Below, one piece after another: positions 63,227-64,000 of a DNA stretch of 64,000 nt. The DNA is from Paracoccus sp. MBLB3053 (GTDB taxonomy: Bacteria; Pseudomonadota; Alphaproteobacteria; Rhodobacterales; Rhodobacteraceae), in assembly GCF_031822435.1 (NCBI RefSeq), contig NZ_JAVQLW010000001.1, positions 2,786,523 to 2,850,522 of the forward strand, read 5' to 3'. The stretch's first letter is position 1; every line of letters starts with the position of its first letter. The notes under the pieces were generated by a model, which saw nothing but the letters and a program-made list of their open reading frames with translations, was not told the origin of the DNA and did no database searches. Both the position numbers and the translations under genes were made by a program.

Positions 63227-63493
63227 ATGGCCAATACGCCCCAATCGAAAAAGCGCGCCCGCCAGATCGAGCGCGTGACCGAAGTCAACAAGGCACGTCG
63301 CTCGCGCATCCGCACCTACCTTCGCAAGGTCGAAGAAGCGATCGCCAGCGGTGACGCTGCTGCCGCGAGCCAGGCGCTCAAGGCTGCTCAACCCGAGCTG
63401 ATGCGCGGCGTGAGCAAAGGCGTCGTGCACAAGAATACCGCTGCCCGCAAGATGTCGCGCCTGGCAGCACGCGTGAAGTCGCTCGCCGCCTGA
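63227..63493 (+). CDS. rpsT: 30S ribosomal protein S20
   Basis: S20 (88 residues) binds 16S rRNA at the base of the small subunit. It has the usual basic N-terminus ([17 protein letters not shown]), a helical bundle and the [21 protein letters not shown]-terminal helix. ATG 63227 starts this sequence and has an AGGAC ribosome site. The gene has its own promoter and a strong terminator, and in many Rhodobacteraceae it is followed by dnaA, which would lie beyond this window. Confidence 0.98.
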   Translation: MANTPQSKKRARQIERVTEVNKARRSRIRTYLRKVEEAIASGDAAAASQALKAAQPELMRGVSKGVVHKNTAARKMSRLAARVKSLAA

Positions 63494-63533
63494 TCGGCTG
63501 CGGCATTTACGCAACTGAAAGTAGAATTAGATT

Positions 63534-63562
63534 GGGCACGTTCATCGTGAGCGTGCCCTTTT
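63534..63562 (+). terminator. Intrinsic terminator of rpsT
   Basis: GGGCACGTTCA (63534-63544) pairs with TGAGCGTGCCC (63548-63558) with one wobble and a TCG loop; TTTTCC follows. Confidence 0.92.
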
Positions 63563-64000
63563 CCATTAAATCCGATGGGCTAATTTATTGCAATATAACG
63601 GCTTTCGCGCTGTCACGATACCGTCACCGCGCCGTGAGATTCGAACGGCAAAGTGACTGTCAAGCGCGAAGATCGGTTGTCGGCAGAGCGTCGTTCTTGC
63701 TAGCTTCGGTCCTGCGATTCACGTCGCACCTGGGGGACATGCCCCGTGGACCGGCTCTGCCGTCGGAATACGGGCTGGAAGCTTGATCGGGGGACGATCC
63801 AGCGACCAATGTAACGTGAACCGGCTTTCTGCCGGGCCACGCTTCATGAGTGGAGGCAAAGCCGCGGGATGGCTTGCGCGTCGCTTTTGCGGCGGGACAT
63901 CCTGTTGTTTTGTCGCCAGTCCATCCGGGGACCGATGCCGAATCAACTCACGCCGGGCAAACCCGGCGGGTACATGGGCTAAGAAACGGACTTGGGCGAG
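63563..64000. other. 438-bp non-coding stretch at the right edge
   Basis: No convincing gene is seen. The first part (63565-63605) is A+T-rich, the rest is of ordinary composition. A 7-bp hairpin CGCCGGG-CAAA-CCCGGCG is at 63951-63968 without a T-run. No good DnaA box was found. It is probably the upstream region of the next gene, perhaps dnaA by comparison with related genomes. Confidence 0.5.

Noticed and set aside
63494..64000. A chromosomal origin at rpsT
   Set aside because: No consensus DnaA boxes or 13-mer-like A+T repeats were found in this stretch.

Overview
The window is high-GC DNA from an alphaproteobacterium, almost certainly a Rhodobacteraceae member close to Paracoccus or Rhodobacter. 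The evidence is a circularly permuted tmRNA gene with tag ANDNRAPVALAA, the division/cell-wall order ftsW-murG-murC-DUF2484-murB-ddl-ftsQ-ftsA-ftsZ-lpxC-bamD-recN, the bactofilin/M23 (DUF5930) pair, a chpT phosphotransferase, olsBA ornithine-lipid genes and a ScfR/PccR-type regulator. No tRNA, rRNA, IS element or CRISPR array was seen.

Layout of the chromosomal backbone: 1-8.6 kb carries a phospholipase D-like gene end, a haem-dependent N-demethylase-like gene, purB, an orphan FliG-like gene, gap, pyrC-pyrE and dnaB (with DnaA boxes in front). 8.7-14.9 kb has an MFS exporter, a short-chain acyl-CoA type regulator, the M23 peptidase/bactofilin pair, a 42-residue proline-rich small protein, coaD and a CBS-domain gene. 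15-20.6 kb is a valine-catabolic locus: a LysR regulator divergent from mmsA, then acyl-CoA dehydrogenase, 3-hydroxyisobutyryl-CoA hydrolase and mmsB, with shared TTTTGC/GCAAAA operator-like repeats. 21-35 kb is the recN-bamD-lpxC-ftsZAQ-ddl-murB-murC-murG-ftsW wall and division block, all on the minus strand. 35.4-40.4 kb holds a conserved ATPase, metA (with the acetyl-CoA-type residue), ppk2, a TPM-domain protein and an orphan polyamine-type binding protein.

At 40.55 kb lies ssrA. Immediately after it, an 11.2-kb integrated element (about 40849-52096) is bounded by a 10-bp direct repeat, one copy inside the 3' end of ssrA. It encodes a tyrosine integrase, an AlpA/Xis-like protein, two ribbon-helix-helix type proteins in divergent orientation, a winged-helix plus family-A-polymerase-like palm protein next to a 20-bp perfect inverted repeat, and an HK97-type head and packaging set (connector, HNH, large terminase, capsid, protease, portal, two zinc-knuckle proteins, head closure, gp17-like). 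It has no tail, lysis or holin genes and no recognisable small terminase. The head genes run capsid-protease-portal, the reverse of the usual order. It is best read as a capsid-forming phage satellite (cf-PICI-like), or failing that a trimmed prophage. This is the most interesting part of the window.

Beyond the element the backbone resumes with proA, chpT, a DUF3553 gene, olsB-olsA, an SLC13/TrkA-C transporter, a YmdB-type phosphoesterase, ubiB-ubiE, mutM, an enoyl-CoA hydratase and rpsT. The window ends in about 440 bp of non-coding DNA after the rpsT terminator.
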